36,694 bases of DNA from a virus (IMGVR_UViG_3300025012_000023:1-36694); one strand, 5' to 3'. Positions 1 through 11,699 are shown, counted from the stretch's first letter. The notes: generated by a model from the letters alone, not told the origin. A program made the numbers and translations.

Positions 1-127
1 AACGAGTGATATAAAAATAATGAAGATATTAAAAGCTCAGTACAGAATTGAGATTGGGACTCTTTTAAAAGTGCTTATAGTATGTCTGATCCTGAAGAAG
101 CAAAGGTAGTAGAAGCTTATTTCCAAG
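1..127. repeat. Terminal direct repeat, left copy (contig overlap)
   Basis: These 127 bases are identical to 36568-36694. The length fits an assembler k-mer overlap of a circular contig rather than a biological terminal repeat, and the reading frame of the large virion gene continues through the join in phase. Inferred: the genome is circular or circularly permuted, with true length about 36,567 bp. Confidence 0.93.
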
Positions 128-2556
128 CAAGACAACCTAAGACAGAGGATTCTTTTTATAACATATTAAGAAACTGACAAACCATACAAAACCCTAACAA
201 CAAGAATAACCCTGAATTTAACCTAGCACAACAAAGGTATAACAATTTTAAAACATATTCTTGATATAATGTTAATCAACTATCCTCAGCACTTACTAAT
301 TGATTAATAGTAGGTAAATTATATGATGATCTATCACAAGATCCAGCAATCAAAGCTAAGCTAGATCAGGCTAAGGTTTTTAATTCTGCAAATTGAAAAT
401 GAACAGATTTAGTAAAAGTGTGAGAAAATCAAACCAACGAAATCCTATCATCTAATCCAAAAACAGCTAAAAGTATATTTGAATGATGAATAACTGATGA
501 TGAATACAAACAAGCACTAGAAACTCCAGAAATAACAGCTAAAAGATGAGAAGTTGAAAAAGCTAAAATGGAATACGATGAACTAAAAGCTACTTACGAC
601 AATGTAGAAATAGAAGTGGAAAAAGAATATGGAACAATAAGTAAATCAGCAAAAGCAGCATTAATCTGAGAAAGAAGAAAAAGTATTTATAGAGATTTAT
701 CAGTCTTAGAATCTACACTTAATACAAAGGTTTGAACTCTATCAGATATGACAAAAACTCAGGCTGCAATATTTGAAGCCAACTTAGACCTATACAAAAC
801 ACAACAAGGACAAGAATTCACAAACTCACAAAATGACAAGAAATTCAAACTGCAACAAGACTTATTCAAGATGCAACAATCCTATGCAAATCCTGACATT
901 AATTCTACTGATCCAACAATAGCTAATATTGCAGCACAAAACGCAGTCAAAGAAACACTTAAATTTACAGAAGCTAATTGAATTTGAATAAGAAGATCAG
1001 AATGACAAATAATAAAAGATGCTCAAGATTACGCAAAAGCTAACTGAGTAACACTATGAGAAGCACTAGATAAGACTTTCACTTCAATAGTTACAGGATG
1101 AGAAGCATATAAGACTGCTATGGAGAATATATCAAGCAGTAAATGAGCTGATAAATATGAATATAAACCAATTCAATCAACAGATGCAAATGGTAATTTA
1201 ATAACAACTTGATATATTGCAGTAAATAAATCAGATCCAACAGATATTACATATTTAAATTCAAACTGAGAGCCAACAGATAATACTGGTGATACAGGTA
1301 CAGGCGAATGAAGTTCTTTATGATGAATAACACCAGGAACAACTAAAAACAGACCTGATAGAAACAATAATCCTTGAAACTTAAGAGTAGAATGAGATTT
1401 ATGAAAGGATAGTTGAGGTTTTTGAATATTCTCAGCTCCTGAATTATGATTTCAAGCTATGGTTAATGATGTTTCGGCTAAAGTAAATGGAAAAAGTAAA
1501 TATTCTAGCAAAATCAATACATTACAAGATTTAATAGCTGTTTATGCTCCTGCTTCTGATTGAAATAATCCTAATTCTTACTCAAATATAGTTGCTAAAG
1601 CTCTATGAGTAACATCAAATACACCTATAACACAATTAAAAGGTAGAGAAATAGAGTTAGCTGCTGCTATGGCTAAACACGAATGATTTACGGGTAGTAT
1701 ATCCTTATGAACTCCTTGATCTAATAAATTTAATCTAGCTTGATGAGTACAAACAGATATCCCAGCATCTACAACATATACAGATTCTGAATATAGAGAA
1801 TATTTAAATAGTGCTAAGTTACCTTCTGGAATTAAATCTATTACAACTGACAACTGAAAAAAATTCCAAGAAGAATATTTAAACTGGAAAAGACAAAACA
1901 ATCCTTTAACAGAGCCACAACAAAAAAGAGTTGATGCTTTATCTGATGATTATAGGAGAGATCAAACTGTTATATCACTTAAAAGATTTGCTCCAATTAT
2001 TAGAAAGTATCAAACAATAGATGTTTCTAAAATGACTGCAACTGATAAGCAAGGTATTATAAGTGATTATGCAAAAGCACTAGATCCTGATTCAGTAGTA
2101 AGGGAATGAGAATATGCAACTGTTGCTAAATATGCTCAATGATTATGAGAAAAAGCTTTAGAAGAAATTAAACAAGCCTTAGCTTGAAACTGAGTATTAT
2201 CTAATAATGCTTCAAATAAAGTAATCAAAGCTATTCTAGAAAGAGGTAAATATTACCAAGAGGAAGAAAAAAGTTTAAGAGAACAATATGTATGACAAAT
2301 TAACAAAGTATCTTGAAATTATGATTGAGAAAGTCAATTAGTAATACCATTAAACAATGCTAAGCAAGTAACAAGATACGATGACTGAACATATAAGGAA
2401 TATGATTGAAAATGAAATTACAGATATTTTAATGGTAAAAATCTAACAAGCTGGACACCAACCTGAAAACAAAATACATCCAAACCAAATGCAAATTACA
2501 GTTCAGTTTCTTGAAAAACATATACACAAGAAGATTTACTTAATCAATTAAAATAA
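1..2556 (+). CDS. Large virion protein with lysozyme-like domain (3' part; gene starts at 36136)
   Basis: This is the last 852 codons of a 995-aa protein (with UGA read as Gly) whose start lies at 36136, across the circular join. Around residues 598-720 of the whole protein there is a RNNNPGNLR motif, then a GGFGIF stretch and a YAP..DGNNPNSY block. That pattern is known from virion-associated peptidoglycan hydrolases and P5-like phage lysozyme domains. Further on, a SVVREGEYA segment near residue 843 resembles a region common in large internal proteins of short-tailed phages. The N-terminal third is Pro/Asn-rich and the middle is charged and helical. The likely role is an ejected or inner virion protein that opens the cell wall during genome entry. 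It stands next to the second large virion gene, 1 bp after its stop. Role is inferred; the domain call is moderately sure. Confidence 0.8.
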
Positions 2557-2557
2557 T

Positions 2558-4555
2558 ATGGCAATATACCCAGTTCAAACATTACTAGATTGAAGAATAA
2601 AGATGAGCGACTGAACAATAGTTGCACCAAACAACAAGGTAAATAAGCAGGCTTCACAACCTGCTATTACTACACCTAAATTAAACCTTTTTGACTTCTC
2701 TAAGTTAAATCCTACACAATCTATCGGAAAACAACAAAACACGCCTGTATGACCATTTAAATGAGTTGTAGGGAATGTTCAGACTCCATATAAACAACCT
2801 GAAAAAGCTATTGTAAAAAATCCAGCACTCCCTGAGTTCGCAAAACTAGAAACCAGTAAATTTGAAAATTGAATGCAACCAGTTAAAAAAGAGGTTAAAC
2901 AAGAATGATTAGTTCCAAAAGTAAATGCAGGGAATTATAATGATATTGATTTACAAAATGCACAAAAATTAAAAGACCTATGAATACCTAAAGAACAGAT
3001 TATAGAGCTTGTTAATATAAAAAAAGCTCAAAGAGAGTGAGTTGCAACAGAAGAAGATGTACCAACAGAAGAAACAGGATTTAAAGAATACTTGCCAATG
3101 GCAAAAGCTTGAGCAGGTAAATTTGAGATTAACCAAGATGATTGATTCTTAGAAACTATTTGAAAAACAATTGGGAATGTACCTTGATGAGTTTATAATC
3201 TTGCTGCTTGAACTGCTAACTTATGAGCTAATTTAATTCAAAACCCTATCGACACAACAGTAAATGTCGCAAAATGATTATATTGAGCTGCTGAATCTTG
3301 AGTTAATAGAATACAAGAAAATTACAGCAAGTGAGGCTTACAATGAACAGCAGACACTTTAGGAGATATTAACAAATTAATCTGAGAAAATCCAGTAGAA
3401 ACACTTTGAATTGTTAAACCTAGTCTTGTTGCAAAATGAAGTTCTAAAATAATTAAAAATGTAATTAAACAACCTGTAAAATGAGCTTGATATGTAGCTA
3501 GTGAAGTATTAGGTAAAACCACTGGGACAAGTTGAGAAACAATAAGAACAGCATTTAAACAATGATGAACTCAGGAATTTAAGTCAGCTCTTAGATGAAA
3601 TACAACAACACAAGATATTTTATCTAATACAAAAGAATGACTACAATCTATTAAAGATAACAGATCACAATTATACTGAGAAGAATATAAAAAACTTCAA
3701 GCAATTAAAACACCTATAAAGCTAAAAGTATGAGAAAAATGACTACTTCCTGATGTTTTAGATTCATTACAAAAAGATTATAAAATATGAATGAAATACA
3801 ACAAAGATTGAAAGGTTGTATGACTTGATTTTTCACAAAGTAAAATTACTTGATGAGCTAGTCAATCACAAATTGAAAGTATTGTTAATGATCTTAATAA
3901 ATGGAAAGATAACACACCTGAGGGGTTAGATGTACTTAAACAAAGAGTACAAGATTATTATAGATGAACTGCTGAAAGTGCTAAATGAGACAGAATATCT
4001 ACAATAGTTGCAAATAAAATAAAAGATAGTATAATTAAACAAGTTCCAGAATATGCTGATATGGTTTGAAAGTATGAAAAACTAACAAACGATATACGAG
4101 ATATTACAAAAACCTTATCTTTATGAGATAAAACACAAGCTCAAACAGCTATTACAAAACTAAATAGTGTATTAAGAGATAACTTCCCAGCTAGACAAGA
4201 TATGATAAAAATTATTGAACAATATACTTGAAAAAATATACAAGCACAAATTGCTTGAGCAAGTTTAAATCCTGCACTAGCGAAATGATTAGCTTGAGTA
4301 ATAACTGGATGATGAATAATATTATGACAACTTGCAAATCCTTGATTTTGGGTTTGACTTGCAGTCGCTAGTCCTAGATTAATTGGAGAACTTGCAGCAA
4401 CAATATGAACTCCTGTATCTAAATTAACAGAAGCTATCACTAATCTGAAAAAATATGGAAATACTATTACTAATCCTGCTATGAATAGCGTGGAATGAAG
4501 CTCTAAAATAATCAAAAAACCCTCTATCTTCAATAATCCTACAAAGAAAAAGTAA
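2558..4555 (+). CDS. Large structural protein, probable internal/ejection protein
   Basis: 665 aa with UGA as Gly. The start is fixed by the TAATATG junction with the preceding gene. The first 180 residues are Pro/Lys/Gln-rich and look disordered. A small-residue segment near residues 205-260 (NVPGGVYNLAAG, then NPIDTTVNVAKG) resembles a pattern seen in many phage inner-virion proteins. The middle is charged and helical, and around residues 570-610 there is a Gly/Ala/Ile-rich hydrophobic stretch that could insert in a membrane. Position beside the lysozyme-domain virion protein and before the fibre genes suggests a pilot/ejection role. No enzyme motif was recognised. A strong terminator overlaps the stop codon. 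Confidence 0.7.
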
Positions 4556-4579
4556 CCTACTAATTTAGGTTGCTTTTTT
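4552..4579 (+). terminator. Intrinsic terminator after virion operon
   Basis: An 8-bp stem (with one G-U pair) around loop CTAATT is followed by GC and six T. The stem includes the TAA stop of the preceding gene. It separates the inner virion genes from the fibre module. Confidence 0.85.
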
Positions 4580-4620
4580 ATGCAAAAATATTAAACTTAA
4601 ACTAACCTTAAGTAAAAATA

Positions 4621-4833
4621 ATGACAAACTGGAATACTCGAACATCTGTAAACACTTCGTGGGCTAAAACTCGACTTGGTTGAGCCTACCTTATGAACTC
4701 TTTATGAGAATACATTACAACTAGTCTTTGAGAAAGGATTATTGTTATTGTGAAATGAGGCGAATTAAATTTAACATCTTTTAACACAAGAAGTATACCA
4801 ACAACGAATTGGAGTCCAAGAACTCCTATATAA
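4621..4833 (+). CDS. Small hypothetical virion-module protein
   Basis: 70 aa with three UGA glycine codons. It starts MTNWNTRTS and ends NWSPRTPI, so similar Trp/Arg/Thr motifs sit at both ends around a central strand-like segment (GERIIVIVKGGE). No family was recognised. It lies 41 bp after a terminator and 14 bp before the tail fibre gene, so a tail or fibre accessory role is likely but unproven. No Shine-Dalgarno sequence precedes the ATG. Confidence 0.65.
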
Positions 4834-4847
4834 TTAACTTATAAACT

Positions 4848-6644
4848 ATGACAGATTCAGTAATCTTTCCTACACAAATAGATAATGCTTTACCCGCAAG
4901 CGATGATCGTATTCTTTTTTCAGATACATCCGACAGCAACATAACAAAAGATGCAGCAATTAGCGAGCTTCCTATAAGCACAGCCACACAATCAGCTATT
5001 GATGCTGTACAATCTGATATTGATACGCACGAAGCAAGAACAGACAATCCACATTCAGTTACTAAATCACAAGTTGGTCTCTGAAGTGTGGATAATACTT
5101 CGGATAGTGCGAAACCAATTAGCTCAGCAACACAAGCTGCACTAGATACTAAAATAGAAAGTGTAGTTGCTTGAACAAATGTAACAATAGATAACACAAA
5201 TCCTCTAAATCCAATTATTAATTCAACTTGAGGTGGTGGTGGTTGAAGTTGAGATGTAGTTAGTGGATGAGTTAGCGGATGACAAATAATAAACTGATGA
5301 ACTGGGGTAGCTGAACACTTAGACCTTTCAGCAAATGCTGCATTACCAACAACCTGATATATTAGGTTTAAGAGCTACATACAAAACATTATAGGAAACA
5401 TATTCGCCATATTCGATGTAAATGGTAACGAGAACTTAAGAATTAGCTCTGTGGCAAGTGCTGTTAATGCCTTATGAATTGAGAACTCTGTAACAACAGC
5501 CTGACCTGAGATATATGCTTTATGAGCTGATGCAAACATAGATATAAACATCACACCAAAAGGAACAGGTAATTTAAAGATAAATGGAGATATACAAAGC
5601 TGAGTTAATACTTGAGACCAAAAACTAAACACAATTATTGACCCTGATGGCTCAAAAACATTTTCAATGGGTGGGAACACTGTAACGTGGAACTTTACAA
5701 ATCCTACTTGATGAATGTTATATAATATGACGGGAGGTTGGAGTGGGCATATTCTTGAAGTAATGGATACATCTTCTGTTCCAGACTGATGATTATGAGA
5801 CCACCTACTTCATATGGAAACCTCAAGACTCAATGTATTGCCTGCACACTTTGTAAATAACTCAGTTGGAGGTAGAGCATTAAAAGCGGAGGGAATAACT
5901 GAATTAATTTGAGATACTACTATAACTTGAAATATTTCTGCTACCAATCTTTCTTGAACTAATACTTGAGATAATGCAACAAATACTCAATATAGTTGAT
6001 TGGCTGCTTCAAAAGAAGATACAGCTAATAAATCTACAAGTGTAACAACTGACCAAGCAAGTGATACAAAGTTTCCTAGCGTTAAATCTGTATATGATTG
6101 GGCAACTTGATTATTCGCTACTATATCAAACCTAAATTTAAAAGCTCCTTTAGCTTCTCCTACTTTCACAGGAACATCAACATTCGATACTATAAAGATA
6201 ACTTGATGAACTCCTTGAGCTTGAAAAGTCGCTACAAGTGATGCTGATTGAGATGTTACTTGGGAAACACCTAGTGGATGATGATGATTATCTTTTAGGG
6301 CTTCTAAGGACTGAATAATAACAACTTGATATCTTAAAAGATTTGAGATGAATAGTTCTTGAACTCTTAATTGAATAAAAGCATCTGTACTTTCTTTACC
6401 CACTTGATGAAATTTAGAAATACAAGTTTATAAAAATGGAACTGCTACTGCAAATTCGGTGTTCACTTCAGATTCTGCCTTAGCAATAACAACCTGAACT
6501 GCTGCAACAAACTGAACTTACCAAGTTACTAAAACAACAATAGATAATTGAACTTATGTAGACTGAACTGTGTTTTATATTTATGTGATTGCCTGAAGTT
6601 GAAATACTTTCTTATGAACTGATTTACTCGTAACTTGATATTAA
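4848..6644 (+). CDS. Tail fibre protein
   Basis: 598 aa with UGA as Gly. Residues about 60-105 carry the widespread fibre shaft motif (DNPHSVTKSQVGL, then SVDNTSDSAKPIS and SATQAALDTK). A Gly/Ser-rich hinge follows near residues 125-150. Then come a segment like DINITPKGTGNLKING and a second shaft-like block (TDQASDTKFPSVKSVYDWA). The C-terminal 100 residues are beta-rich and Thr/Gly-rich, as expected for a trimeric tip. Known fibres of this kind bind receptors on the cell surface. The next two genes are lectin-like, so the module probably decides host attachment. Part of this gene reads as an open frame even in the standard code (4848-5084) before its first TGA. Confidence 0.9.
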
Positions 6645-6647
6645 ACT

Positions 6648-7973
6648 ATGTTACAAACAAATAATTTATCTATACCTAGAAATTGATTAGTATTTGAGGC
6701 CAATCTTAACGGGTCGGCTTTAGATACAAACGATGGCACAAAAGTCATATTAACAGCTACAAATATAACCTACGGAACAACAGATGTTGGATATCAAAAA
6801 CAATGTTCTTCCTATAATTGAACATCTAGTTATATATCAGCTTGAACTTGATTTGATTCATTATCAACAGGGACAATATGTGCTTGGATTAAAACAACAA
6901 AAACTACACAACAATATATAATGACTAAAGGTAATAATTCTTGAGCAACTGATAATTTCTTTTTTGGAACAGGTGTTGTAACATCTTGAAGACTTGGATT
7001 TTATAATTGATGATGGAAAGAATGAAATACTAATGTTGCTGATAATAAATGGCATTTTGTAGTATTAACAGGAACTACTAATAGTTGAGTATTTTATGTA
7101 GATTGAGTTCAAGACTGAAGTTTTGCTTTTAATCCATTTTATCACACTTGATGAGGATGAACTGTTTACATATGAGCTAGAAATGTTCCTAACTATCCTT
7201 ATTATCTTTGAAATATTCAATGAGTAAGATTATACGATAGAATTTTATCAACCCAAGAAATACAAACTCTCTACCTAGATGGACAAAGACAACTTGGTGT
7301 AGGTTCATACCTTTGAAGTCAATGACTTTTGAGAGGAGCAGTAGCATATTATGATATGAAAGGGGATGCTAATGATGTGATTGGAGGGAATAACTGAACT
7401 GTTACAGGTGCGACATTAACTACTGATAGATTTGGGATAAGTAAGGGGTATAATTTTAGCTGAGCCACACAGGATATAATTTGTCCTAATAGTTCTGTAA
7501 TAGGTGCATTTTCTTCAGATTTTACTGTATGATGTTTTATAAATGCAGATACATTAAGCGATTTGGATTCTTTATGGGGAATATCATATAATACACATCC
7601 TTGAGTTACTATATATTACAGTAATTGACTGTCTAAATTTAGAGTAGACACATCTAATTCTTGATGAACACAAGTATTCATAAATTTTAATACTTCTATA
7701 TCTACCTGAGCTTGGTATCATATATTATATACTAGAGTTTGAACAACTTGAACAATATATATAAATTGAACATTTGATAATTCAGCAACCGTGAGTAGTG
7801 ATAGTTATAATAAAACTAGTCCATTTGTAATTGCTCGTAGACATTCTGCCGATTGAGGTTCTTGGTATTTTGATTGAAAAATAGATGATGTTATTATATG
7901 GAATAGATGATTATCAGCCTGAGAAGTTAAAGCACTATACGACATTACAAAACAGAAATACCTTATTTCTTAA
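6648..7973 (+). CDS. Protein with two LamG/ConA-like lectin domains
   Basis: 441 aa with many UGA glycines. Two copies of a laminin-G/concanavalin-like fold are visible, about residues 10-215 and 225-435. Each shows a typical strand pattern: GTICAWIK or FTVGCFIN early, WHFVVLTG or WYHILYTR in the middle, a VYIGARN or FVIARRH strand, and an ending like RILSTQEIQTLY or RGLSAGEVKALY. These domains commonly bind glycans. Position just after the tail fibre suggests a receptor-binding or decoration protein. The start is 3 bp after the fibre stop. Whether it is on the tail or capsid cannot be told from sequence. Confidence 0.85.
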
Positions 7974-7983
7974 CCTAAAAACA

Positions 7984-8649
7984 ATGGCAAATTTTCCTAG
8001 TTGGATGTTAGGCGACACTTCCTTAAAACTTCTTCTTCATTGAGACAAGGATATTTCTTGAGAATGAAACAATTGAACTCTTGTAAATGCACCAACTAGC
8101 GTTAGGCTTTTGGATGATATAAAGGGGTATAGTTATAATGGAACTACTCAATCTATTAATATCGCATCTTTCTCAAGACCAACAACTTGAATAACATTAT
8201 GAGCTTGGATAAATAAATCAACAACTTGAACTCACTGTATTATCTGATGAGATGATTCTACTTATTGAAATGCACAAAGAAGTTTTCAATTTAGAACAGA
8301 AGCAACAACCTGATTGCTTTCAATCATACTATTTAATGCAAGTACAAATAATTTTATATCTTGAGTAAGTAATGTTTGTGATTGAAAATGGCATTTTTGT
8401 ACTGCCACATATGACTGAACTACTACAAAAGTATATGTAGATTGACATTTAGAAAAATCTGACACAGCATTAACTGGAAATATAAGAGCGGGAACTTGAA
8501 TAGCCATAGGAAAACTCTCAGATGAAATAGCCGATGCTGCTGCTAGTTTTTTTCCTTGAAAAGCATTATTACCTATGATATTTAACAGAGCATTAACCCA
8601 AACCGAGATTCAGGAAATTTTTTATTCATCACTTTTATCTACTTTATAA
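7984..8649 (+). CDS. Single LamG/ConA-like lectin domain protein
   Basis: 221 aa. One LamG-like domain fills the protein: ITLGAWINKS near residues 70-80, WHFCTATYDG near 135-145, KVYVDGHLE after that, and a typical end RALTQTEIQEIFYS. It is a paralogue of the domains in the gene just upstream (10 bp gap) and likely arose by duplication. Probable role: binding a surface polysaccharide of the host, or of the bacterium the host lives on. The latter is only inference from the epibiotic lifestyle of these hosts. Confidence 0.85.
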
Positions 8650-8661
8650 CCATTTAAACTT

Positions 8662-9114
8662 ATGAAAAAATTATTTTGAACATATAGAAAAGAAAGAATA
8701 GTTAATCCTTACACAATAAAAGATGTTACATTCCATTGACACTACGAGCCTGCAATGTTTTTAAACAATATGTTTGCCGATTGGCACGAAGCAGGACTTA
8801 CAAATTTAATAGACAATTTAATAGAAGATAAAAATTATACTTCTGAGATTGCACCTTGAATTAAGAAACTTACTAGATTTTTGGTATTTGAATATAACGA
8901 GGAATATGTAGACCCTATAGAACTTGCCAGAAGTGCTGAAAATGTAGGTAAGAGATTTGATATATGTATTCAAACACCTGAGGTGGCTGCACAATGGTTA
9001 AGAGAAAATACAAACCTAGAAGAAACTAGTCCTAACATATTCAAACTTAGTGAAGCTAGTGTAGATATGATGAAAAATGAAGCAATAGAAGCTAAACTAC
9101 TTGACTTGAATTAG
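8662..9114 (+). CDS. Hypothetical protein, lysis/tail boundary
   Basis: 150 aa, three UGA glycines, stop TAG. No known family was recognised. It is soluble, rich in Glu/Asn, with helical blocks (LTNLIDNLIED, ELARSAENVGK) and no membrane segment or signal peptide. It sits between the lectin genes and the holin, 1 bp before the next gene, so it is co-transcribed with the lysis genes. Confidence 0.7.
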
Positions 9115-9115
9115 T

Positions 9116-9409
9116 ATGCAAAAATTCTGATTATGACCTTGAATAATTTGAAGAATGGAAATACTGCCATATGCTAAACTATTTAGAGTGGCAGCTCGTT
9201 TTCACGATATCGGTTTCCTTAATGGATGATCAGAAGATGATAAAAAAAGAATAGACTTGATGTTTTTAAGACTGATGCTTGCTGTTTCAAAAAACTCTCT
9301 ACAAAGGTTTTTCGCTTACTTATATTACTATTTAGTACATTATTTTTGATTCTTATTTTTTAGATATAAAAAGCTTGATATTATAAAAATATATGTATAC
9401 TGAAATTAA
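9116..9409 (+). CDS. Small protein with HD..GG motif and hydrophobic tail
   Basis: 97 aa. The N-terminus is Gly-rich, followed by RFHDIGFLNGGSEDDKKRID at residues 28-47 and a hydrophobic aromatic C-terminal stretch (FFAYLYYYLVHYFGFLFF). The His-Asp plus Gly-Gly plus distal Asp pattern recalls small phage phospholipase-like proteins, but this is only a weak resemblance. It lies directly upstream of the holin gene, so a membrane-related lysis role is possible. Confidence 0.6.
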
Positions 9410-9425
9410 TATGTAACAAATCATA

Positions 9426-9911
9426 ATGGAAAACTTCTTATATTATGTCTGACAAATGTTGGCTTACAAATATCTTAAAATAATGATAACATCATTTGTA
9501 AGTTTGCTGAGTTGGTTAATATGAGGCTTTGATATCCCAGTACAAGCACTATTTGTATTCGTTACAATCGATTATCTCCTTTGATTCTCATATGCTTGGA
9601 AAACAAATAGTATAAAAGGTAAAAAAATGAAAGAATGAATATATAAATATATTCTTTTTACTGTCGCTATAATAATGTGAAATATGCTTGATTTATCCAT
9701 ATTCAAGACTACACCTGATTTTGGTTGGCATTCACTTATTATAATTTACCTATGTATAAACGAATCTATAAGCATATCAAAACACCTTTCTAATTTCTGA
9801 GTAAAATTACCCGCTAAACTAATTCAAAAGCTTGAAAGTTACAGGGATGAACTAGATTTACCTGAAAGAAGAATAACAAGAATCGAAGATGTTATAAATA
9901 ACTCTAAGTAA
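9426..9911 (+). CDS. Holin, phi29/TcdE-like (phage_holin_4) family
   Basis: 161 aa. Three or four hydrophobic segments lie at about residues 18-35, 40-55, 75-90 and 100-115. The motif FVTIDYLLGFSYAWK, followed by a KGKKMKEGIYKY loop, is typical of this holin family, in which a D-x-x-x-G in the second helix is conserved. The C-terminal 45 residues are charged and cytosolic. The UGA codon supplies the family glycine after DYLL. Holins form membrane lesions that release the endolysin; the endolysin gene is about 0.9 kb downstream in the same direction. Confidence 0.87.
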
Positions 9912-9912
9912 T

Positions 9913-10059
9913 ATGAAATATAAAATATTATGAATAATTCTTTGATTGATATTAACTACTATAATAGTAATTAATATTTATTTTGGTGTTAAAGCTTATA
10001 AAAAATTAACATATATAAGCGAACAATTTGAACTTTTAGAACTTAATTGTAAAGAATAA
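9913..10059 (+). CDS. Small single-pass membrane protein (possible spanin/antiholin-like)
   Basis: 48 aa: MKYK, then a hydrophobic helix (residues 5-26), then a charged helix ending LELNCKE. It follows the holin across a TAATATG junction and shares a base with the next gene. Size and place fit an accessory lysis protein, but there is no lipobox or specific motif. Confidence 0.65.
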
Positions 10060-10154
10060 TGAAAAAATATATAGGCACAATGCCAAAAAAGAAAATGATA
10101 ACTCCAATGGAAAAAAGAAGACTTGTTGTTGTAAAACCAAAAAAGAAAGCTTAA
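10059..10154 (+). CDS. Tiny basic protein
   Basis: 31 aa, with about a third Lys/Arg, starting MKKYIGTMPKKK and ending KPKKKA. The start overlaps the previous stop (TAATG), which implies translational coupling. No function was recognised. Confidence 0.5.
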   Translation: MKKYIGTMPKKKMITPMEKRRLVVVKPKKKA

Positions 10155-10171
10155 TTATTAACTTTATTAAT

Positions 10172-10357
10172 ATGAGCTGTAAAAATCTAGAGCCATCAAT
10201 AAGCTGAAATTATGTACAGAATATCCACACAGATGAAAAGGCTTATAATGTTCAGGAATTATATGATATGCAATGATGCCGAGCCTGTAATGAAAGATTA
10301 GTTTGTAAAGTTTTATCTATACTTGAAAACAAAGTAACTTATAGATTTTATGAATAA
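10172..10357 (+). CDS. Small Cys-containing hypothetical protein
   Basis: 61 aa with CRACNERLVC near residues 36-45. One CxxC plus further Cys residues suggest a small metal or disulfide knuckle. Two UGA glycines. The gene ends in an 8-bp overlap (ATGAATAA) with the next gene. Confidence 0.6.
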
Positions 10358-10517
10358 TTTTAAAGAAAGGATTGAAAAAACTACGGATTTAAATGTTTTA
10401 GCAAAAGAATTAAAATGTTTATCTGAACTTATTATAAGCGAGCCTTGCACAGAGCATTATGATGAATTTGCGGAGAAAATAACAACGATAAGAAAAAGAA
10501 TTTTATCATTAATTTAA
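10350..10517 (+). CDS. Small helical hypothetical protein
   Basis: 55 aa, all helical in appearance, with no glycine. The start is set by the ATGAATAA overlap with the preceding gene. No family recognised; part of the run of tiny genes between holin and endolysin. Confidence 0.6.
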   Translation: MNNFKERIEKTTDLNVLAKELKCLSELIISEPCTEHYDEFAEKITTIRKRILSLI

Positions 10518-10521
10518 TATT

Positions 10522-10704
10522 ATGGTTAATTGTCCTAAATGAACACATCCTTTGATAACTTCAGCTTGCAGAGAAAAAGATAGACTCACAAAAGAACTCG
10601 AGGCACTTAAGTTAAGTCCAGAAGAACATTGAGAACGATATCTAGCAATCCACGAACAAACAAAACAAAGAATAGTAAACATTTTATTAGGTTATTCAAA
10701 CTAA
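10522..10704 (+). CDS. Small hypothetical protein
   Basis: 60 aa. It starts MVNCPKGTHPLITSACREKDR, so there are two Cys and a His near the N-terminus, then a charged helix. It resembles small zinc-knuckle or coiled proteins but no family is clear. Confidence 0.6.
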
Positions 10705-10705
10705 T

Positions 10706-10843
10706 ATGCTATTAGAAACCATAAACGAAATAGAAACCCTTAAATTTAAATTCAATTCTCACAGGGATAAAAAACTTAAAAAAGAATTTGAAAATAAACT
10801 AAATGAATTAAACTTAAAATTATTAGAATTAATCAAGGAATAA
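10706..10843 (+). CDS. Small coiled-coil protein
   Basis: 45 aa, Lys/Glu/Leu-rich, with heptad-like leucines throughout the second half and no glycine. The start comes from a TAATATG junction and the stop overlaps the endolysin ATG by one base (TAATG), so the two are coupled. Function unknown. Confidence 0.6.
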   Translation: MLLETINEIETLKFKFNSHRDKKLKKEFENKLNELNLKLLELIKE

Positions 10844-11646
10844 TGGAAGAAATAAATGCTTGTTTTGATAGACCAGATGAACGAAATATCCAGTATTGAG
10901 AAGTTATTTGAGCTATCTGAGATTTACCAAAAGAATTTTATATTGATGATTGAGTTATACAGGATCAAGATGAAGATTGATATCCTTATGGATGTGTTTT
11001 CTTTTCAGATTCACAAGGTTCTAATATTATGAATTTTTTAGAGGGTAGTGATATTAGAAGTTCAGGTAAATGAATGTGTGAAAAAGCTATTGAGCTAGGA
11101 AAACTAGATATAAAAGCAGGTGCGTATATAGTAGACTGACCTAAAGTTTGAACTATTATGGGTTATTTAAATTGATATGCTATTATTGATACCTTAGAGT
11201 TAATTAAACATTCTATATCTAATAATAGACCTGTACAATGTGGAAGTAATAAGATTGGTTGGAGTTTAGCAACAAAAGAAAATAACTGGACTGTATGACC
11301 TAAGGATAGCTACTGACACTCTATTATATTAAATGGATATTCTGATATTACTAAGCAGTTCAGGATTAAACAAAGTTATAAAAAATGGGATAATTGACAC
11401 CAATATTTAAATTATTCAGATATCTGACTATTATTTCCAAGTAAGTTTAGCCTTATAGACAAACAAGACCCTATTATTATTAATTATAAAAAGAAAATTA
11501 TGGAATGAATAAATATAGAAAAAGCAAAAGAAGCTTTTGAAAAATGACTTTGGAATGGTTTAGATGCTACCAAACCAGCCACAAGAGAAGAAGTCGCAAC
11601 AATGATTTTGAGATGATTAGAAAAACTAAAAGATTGATTAATTTAA
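10843..11646 (+). CDS. Endolysin: papain-like cysteine peptidase with C-terminal cell-wall-binding motif
   Basis: 267 aa. The papain-like core has a Cys at 51 in YPYGCVFFS, a His at 159 in SYGHSIILNGYS, and an IKQSYKKWDNGHQY segment (175-188) at the place of the usual NSWG..WG block. The position of the supporting Asn appears to be Gln177 here, which is unusual. Residues 236-262 (LWNGLDATKPATREEVATMI) match the WNG..P.TREE motif of SLH-like wall-binding tails found in Firmicutes phage lysins. Together this fits a lysin that cuts peptide cross-links and is held at the wall. It lies at the end of the holin operon, with no signal peptide, so release depends on the holin. Confidence 0.82.
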
Positions 11647-11699
11647 AAATAGTAAAATTCAAAGCTTTTTAAGTTTCAGGCTATCAAATATCACTTTTG

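Noticed and set aside
1-127. Biological terminal repeat for packaging
   Set aside because: The exact 127-bp length and the in-phase gene across the join fit an assembly overlap of a circular contig better.
4141-4533. Minus-strand 130-aa frame and similar long minus frames (1578-1901, 4826-5197, 5987-6403, 32688-33038)
   Set aside because: All are shadows opposite plus-strand genes that carry recognisable domains or a consistent UGA glycine pattern.
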